Shown one piece after another: positions 61,276 through 64,000 of a stretch of DNA of 64,000 nucleotides. The notes under the pieces were generated by a model that saw only the letters and a list, made by a program, of their open reading frames with translations, was not told the origin of the DNA and did no database searches. The position numbers were made by a program, and so were the translations under genes. Within the stretch, counting starts at the first letter, position 1. Every line of letters starts with the position of its first letter. Source of the stretch: Luteitalea sp. TBR-22 (GTDB taxonomy: Bacteria; Acidobacteriota; Vicinamibacteria; Vicinamibacterales; Vicinamibacteraceae); contig NZ_AP024452.1 of NCBI RefSeq assembly GCF_016865485.1, positions 5,354,501-5,418,500 on the forward strand, written 5' to 3'.

Positions 61276-61734
61276 CTAGTCGCTCAACCAGGCGGGGAGC
61301 CGGACGGGCCGCCCCTCCCCCTGCGGGGCGACATAGGGGTTCACCACGGTGACTCCGCCCCACGTGAACCCGTCCTGCAGGTCTTCCGACAGCAACATCC
61401 CGCAACCGGCCGCGCTCGCGGCCGCGAGGATGACCGCATCCCAGGTGCCCAGTCGGTGCTGCATGACGAGCCGGGTGGCCTGCAGGACGACGTCGGCCGA
61501 CGAGTCGATCACGGGATAGGCATTGCGCCAGGCAAGGACGGCGGCATTCGCGTCCACCGGCGGTCGCCCCGCCTTGCGGACCAGCACGTCGAACAACTCG
61601 CCGAGCGCCTGCGCGGGGATGACCACTTCTCCGATGGGTGCCGCCTCGAGCCATCCACAGGTCGTGGCCTGACGCTCCGCGCCGTTCACTCCCTCGGCGC
61701 ACGCGAGGATGTTCGTGTCGAGGGCGACCTTCAC
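61276..61734 (-). CDS. PIN-domain toxin of a type II toxin-antitoxin pair
   Basis: 152 residues from a GTG at 61734 that overlaps the antitoxin stop (GTGA). The PIN acidic residues are in place: D6 (ALDTNIL), E46 (ALGELFDVL), D99 (GTWDAVILAAA) and D118 (LLSEDLQDG). PIN toxins of the VapC class are magnesium-dependent RNases that cut tRNA or rRNA. The pairing with a Phd-type rather than AbrB- or RHH-type antitoxin is one of the known combinations. The full set of acidic residues suggests it is active. Confidence 0.92.
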   Translation of the reverse strand: MKVALDTNILACAEGVNGAERQATTCGWLEAAPIGEVVIPAQALGELFDVLVRKAGRPPVDANAAVLAWRNAYPVIDSSADVVLQATRLVMQHRLGTWDAVILAAASAAGCGMLLSEDLQDGFTWGGVTVVNPYVAPQGEGRPVRLPAWLSD

Positions 61735-61973
61735 GGCTCGTCGTACAGCTCGTCTCGGGTCCAGCGGGGCGCGTCGACGGCAGGTGTCTCGTGCAGGCGC
61801 TCGAACAGGGCGCGGCGGGCCGACGCGATGCGCTCGTCCTCGGCCGTCATCGGCACGAGTCGGGCGACGGCCCGTCCGTGCGACGTGATGACGGTGGTGT
61901 GGCCCTCCCGAGCACGACGAAGGAGTTCGGAGAAGCGCCGGTTGGCCTCGGCGGCTGGGACGTGGGCATCCAT
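61731..61973 (-). CDS. Phd/YefM-family antitoxin
   Basis: 80 residues. HVPAAEANRRFSELLRRARE then GHTTVITSHGRAVARLVP is the Phd/YefM DNA-binding and dimerisation fold. The C-terminal part (ARRALFERLHETPAVDAPRW) is the likely toxin-neutralising tail. First gene of a two-gene operon with a 4-bp overlap; a 6-bp inverted repeat lies 10 bp upstream of the start and is the probable autoregulatory operator. Confidence 0.9.
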   Translation of the reverse strand: MDAHVPAAEANRRFSELLRRAREGHTTVITSHGRAVARLVPMTAEDERIASARRALFERLHETPAVDAPRWTRDELYDEP

Positions 61974-61982
61974 CGCCGAAAT

Positions 61983-61999
61983 GTAGTGCCTTTCACTAC
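61983..61999 (-). promoter_or_regulatory. probable operator of the toxin-antitoxin operon
   Basis: GTAGTG-CCTTT-CACTAC, a 6-bp inverted repeat 10 bp before the antitoxin start. Phd/YefM antitoxins bind such short palindromes at their own promoter. Inferred from position. Confidence 0.45.
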
Positions 62000-62102
62000 G
62001 TTCGGCAAGTCAGCGACCGGCTCGACCTCGGCACTCCGTGAATCGAGTGTGGCTTGCGACACGTCAACAGTGGTGCAAGATAAGGCTTCGTGATTCCAGA
62101 GG

Positions 62103-62160
62103 GTCGGCACTGGCCGGCGCTACGTCCCGACTCCCGACTCCCGCTTCCCGACTCCCGACC
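62103..62160. repeat. degenerate REP-like unit next to a 7-bp array
   Basis: GTCGGCACTGGCCGGCGCTAC (62103-62123 without the last base counts as a weak stem) reads GTAGCGCCGGCC on the minus strand. It is followed by five 7-bp units (CCCGACT three times, CCCGCTT, CCCGACC; 62126-62160), which end 3 bp before the flavoprotein start codon. Confidence 0.6.
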
Positions 62161-62163
62161 TTC

Positions 62164-63750
62164 ATGTCCCTGACGACCTACGACGTGATCATCGCCGGCG
62201 GTGGCCTTGCAGGCCTCTGCCTCGCCCGCCAGCTCCGCCAGGAACACCCGGACATCACCATCCTGGTGGCCGAGAAGAAGAAGCACCCGGTGCCCGAGGC
62301 CGCCCACAAGGTCGGCGAGTCGAGCGTCGAGATCGGGGCCCACTACTTCTCCAAGATCCTCGGCCTCGAGCCGCACCTGCTCGAGAAGCAGCTCTACAAG
62401 CTCGGGTTGCGCTACTTCTTCACCGAAGGCGACAACCGCGACGTCACGCAGCGGATCGAGCTCGGGCCGAAGACGTTCCCGAAAGTGCCCTCCTTCCAGC
62501 TCGATCGCGGCCGTCTCGAGAACTTCCTGCTCGAGGAGGATCGCAAGGCCGGCATCGAGGTGCTCGACGGCGTGAAGGTCAAGGCCATCGAATTCGGCGA
62601 CCCGCACCATCGCGTCGACATCGAGATCGACGGCAAGATTCAGAGCTTCAAGGGACGCTGGGTGGTCGACGGCTCCGGCCGCGCCGGCCTGATCCGCCGC
62701 AAGCTCGGGCTCACGCGGACGGCGTCGCACAACGCCAACGCCGTGTGGTTCCGGATGGGCAGCCGCATCAAGATCGACGACTGGTCCCCCAAGGCCTCGT
62801 GGAAGGACTGGATGCCCACCGAGGAGCGGTGGATGAGCACGGTCCACCTGATGGGCAAGGGCTACTGGACGTGGCTGATCCCGCTCGCCTCCGAGAGCCA
62901 CAGCATCGGCATCGTCGCCGACGACGCGATTCACCCGTACCAGACGCTGAACCGCTTCGACAAGGCGATGGCGTGGCTGCACAAGTTCGAGCCGCAGTGC
63001 GCCGAGTACCTCGAGGACCATCGCAGCGAGCTCGACGACTTCCTCGGCCTGCAGCACTTCTCGCACAACTGCACGCAGATGTACTCGGCCGACCGCTGGG
63101 CGCTGATCGGCGAGGCCGGCGTGTTCACCGATCCGTTCTACTCCCCGGGCTCGGACTTCATCTCGATCGGCAACGACATCACTGCGGAGCTGATCGCGCG
63201 TGACCGTCGCGGCGAGGACATCACCCACCACGCGGCGTTCTTCAGCCGCATGTACCTGCTGCTGTTCCAGGCATTCCTGAAGCTGTACGACGGGCAGTAC
63301 CCGATCATGGGCAACGCCCAGGTGATGACGGTGAAGGTGGCCTGGGACAACGCCTGCTACTGGGCGATCTCGGCGCTGCTCTACTTCCGCCGCAAGTACC
63401 GCGACATGGCCTACATGCAGCAGCTCGAGGGCCTGCTGACGCGGTTCTTCTTCCTGCACGCGCGCATGCAGGCCAGGCTGAAGGCCTGGAGCGACAGCGA
63501 CCAGGCCAGCTACGGCTACCAGCAGATGTCGCTGCTCGACATGCCGTACCTGCACCGCATCCAGGGCCAGCTCTGGGACGACATCGACGACGCGACGCTG
63601 ACGATGCGGCTCACCGAGAACTTCGCGGAGCTGGAGCGGTATGCGGACGTGATCCTGCAGATGGCGGCGGGCAAGACCATCGCTCGCGATCATGGCGGCT
63701 TCGAGAACGCCGCGGTATTCCAGTTGCCGAAGGCTCACGTCGCGGCATGA
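62164..63750 (+). CDS. flavin-dependent halogenase-like monooxygenase
   Basis: 528 residues from the ATG at 62164. FAD motif DVIIAGGGLAGLCLARQL at the N-terminus, then HKVGESSVEIGAHYF with the GES motif, VVDGSGRAGLIRRKLGL, the halogenase-type WxWxIP motif as YWTWLIP (W235, W237, P240), and GEAGVFTDPFYSPGSDF near the flavin. This set marks the tryptophan-halogenase superfamily; WxWxIP is held to prevent monooxygenation in true halogenases. K64, 12 residues after the GES Glu, may be the chloramine-forming Lys, but the alignment is not certain. No reductase or biosynthetic partner is visible, so the substrate is unknown. A heptad array runs up to its start codon and no Shine-Dalgarno is seen. 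Confidence 0.85.
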   Translation: MSLTTYDVIIAGGGLAGLCLARQLRQEHPDITILVAEKKKHPVPEAAHKVGESSVEIGAHYFSKILGLEPHLLEKQLYKLGLRYFFTEGDNRDVTQRIELGPKTFPKVPSFQLDRGRLENFLLEEDRKAGIEVLDGVKVKAIEFGDPHHRVDIEIDGKIQSFKGRWVVDGSGRAGLIRRKLGLTRTASHNANAVWFRMGSRIKIDDWSPKASWKDWMPTEERWMSTVHLMGKGYWTWLIPLASESHSIGIVADDAIHPYQTLNRFDKAMAWLHKFEPQCAEYLEDHRSELDDFLGLQHFSHNCTQMYSADRWALIGEAGVFTDPFYSPGSDFISIGNDITAELIARDRRGEDITHHAAFFSRMYLLLFQAFLKLYDGQYPIMGNAQVMTVKVAWDNACYWAISALLYFRRKYRDMAYMQQLEGLLTRFFFLHARMQARLKAWSDSDQASYGYQQMSLLDMPYLHRIQGQLWDDIDDATLTMRLTENFAELERYADVILQMAAGKTIARDHGGFENAAVFQLPKAHVAA

Positions 63751-63827
63751 CGACGGGCGGGCCGGTCGCCCCTCGACCGGTTCCGCTGGCCGGAACACTC
63801 ACGCTCCGGCGGTTGCGGGCGGCACGT

Positions 63828-63850
63828 GCGTGGGGCCCCCAGCCCCACGC
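63828..63850. terminator. hairpin after the flavoprotein gene
   Basis: GCGTGGGGC-CCCCA-GCCCCACGC, 9-bp perfect stem, between convergent genes. No T-tract on either strand, so its role as a terminator is tentative; it could also be a REP-like unit without a GTAG head. Confidence 0.4.
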
Positions 63851-63922
63851 CTGTCACTCGCCTCCGCGCGAGTTTTCGCGCATGATGGCGGCCAGCTCCA
63901 CATCGGTCGCTGGTCGCCCGTC

Positions 63923-64000
63923 CTATCTCTGCGCCGCCCTCGCCTGGGGCAGGACGTTCTCGATCACCCACACCTCTTCTTCCTGCTTTCCGGCGAGGTA
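63923..64000 (-). CDS. C-terminal end of a gene running in from the right edge
   Basis: On the minus strand the last 25 codons before a TAG at 63925-63923 read YLAGKQEEEVWVIENVLPQA then RAAQR. The same frame continues after the stop as DGRPATDVELAAIMRENSRG and ends at a TGA (63856-63854), also with normal coding composition. Either the gene ends at the TAG or the TAG is a recent nonsense change. Too short to name. Confidence 0.4.
   Translation of the reverse strand, partial: YLAGKQEEEVWVIENVLPQARAAQR

Noticed and set aside
61983-61999. GTAGTG/CACTAC as another REP unit
   Set aside because: It has a 5-base loop, a short stem that includes the GTAG itself, and stands at an operator position of the antitoxin gene.

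Overview
The window reads as a chromosomal piece of a GC-rich Acidobacteriota bacterium, most likely of the Vicinamibacteria (Luteitalea-like). The basis is the protein content: three adjacent proteins of the acidobacterial VWFA-related family, an Oar-type carboxypeptidase-regulatory/TonB receptor, five secreted FG-GAP proteins (most of the CRTAC1/ASPIC type), TPR lipid/periplasm-type proteins and a PEP-CTERM remnant. This is inference from families; no rRNA, tRNA, CRISPR array, phage or insertion sequence was seen.

Layout. 1-4100: end of a radical SAM gene, then on the minus strand an ECF sigma factor, its translationally coupled FecR-like partner and a secreted protein; the sigma operon and the secreted-protein gene share a bipartite promoter-like element. 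4100-12150 (minus): lpxC, uvrA, a CRTAC1 protein, and a NarL/NarX-type response regulator and kinase. 12174-13766 (plus): a secreted FG-GAP protein with a haem-like motif. 13909-24568 (minus): three VWFA-related proteins, a Tat-exported sugar isomerase-like protein, a BLUF blue-light receptor and two coupled TPR proteins; then the Oar-like receptor (24797-28408) behind a good sigma-70-type promoter. 28874-40029 (plus): a run of five genes, partly overlapping by 4 bp, for a Tat-exported CRTAC1 protein, a membrane-anchored pentahaem cytochrome with TPRs, a second CRTAC1 protein, a TPR/FG-GAP giant and a nitrilase-family amidase. 40116-50565: beta-propeller protein, NlpC/P60 lipoprotein, HNH nuclease, HExxH protein coupled to a monofunctional transglycosylase, SpoIIE/PP2C phosphatase, M48 protease, a small unknown protein, and a DAP_DH-like dehydrogenase. 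50695-60427: DUF2339 membrane protein, REC-HD-GYP regulator, and gltD-gltB. 60670-64000: a frameshifted PEP-CTERM gene, a small ORF, a Phd/PIN toxin-antitoxin pair, a halogenase-like flavoprotein, and the edge of one more gene.

The most unusual feature is non-coding. Nearly every longer intergenic space carries one of three short repeat classes: (i) GTAG-headed REP-like hairpins whose stems vary with compensatory changes, some as facing pairs (REPIN-like); (ii) tandem arrays with a strict 7-bp period in several unrelated motif classes (GTCAAAC, GACTCCC, TGAGCCC/CGGCCTT/GTCGGCA), often beginning exactly at a stop codon; (iii) AT-rich 8-bp arrays arranged as inverted halves. Classes (i) and (ii) have also entered coding regions in frame, in the CRTAC1 gene at 8112 and at the 3' end of the cytochrome gene.
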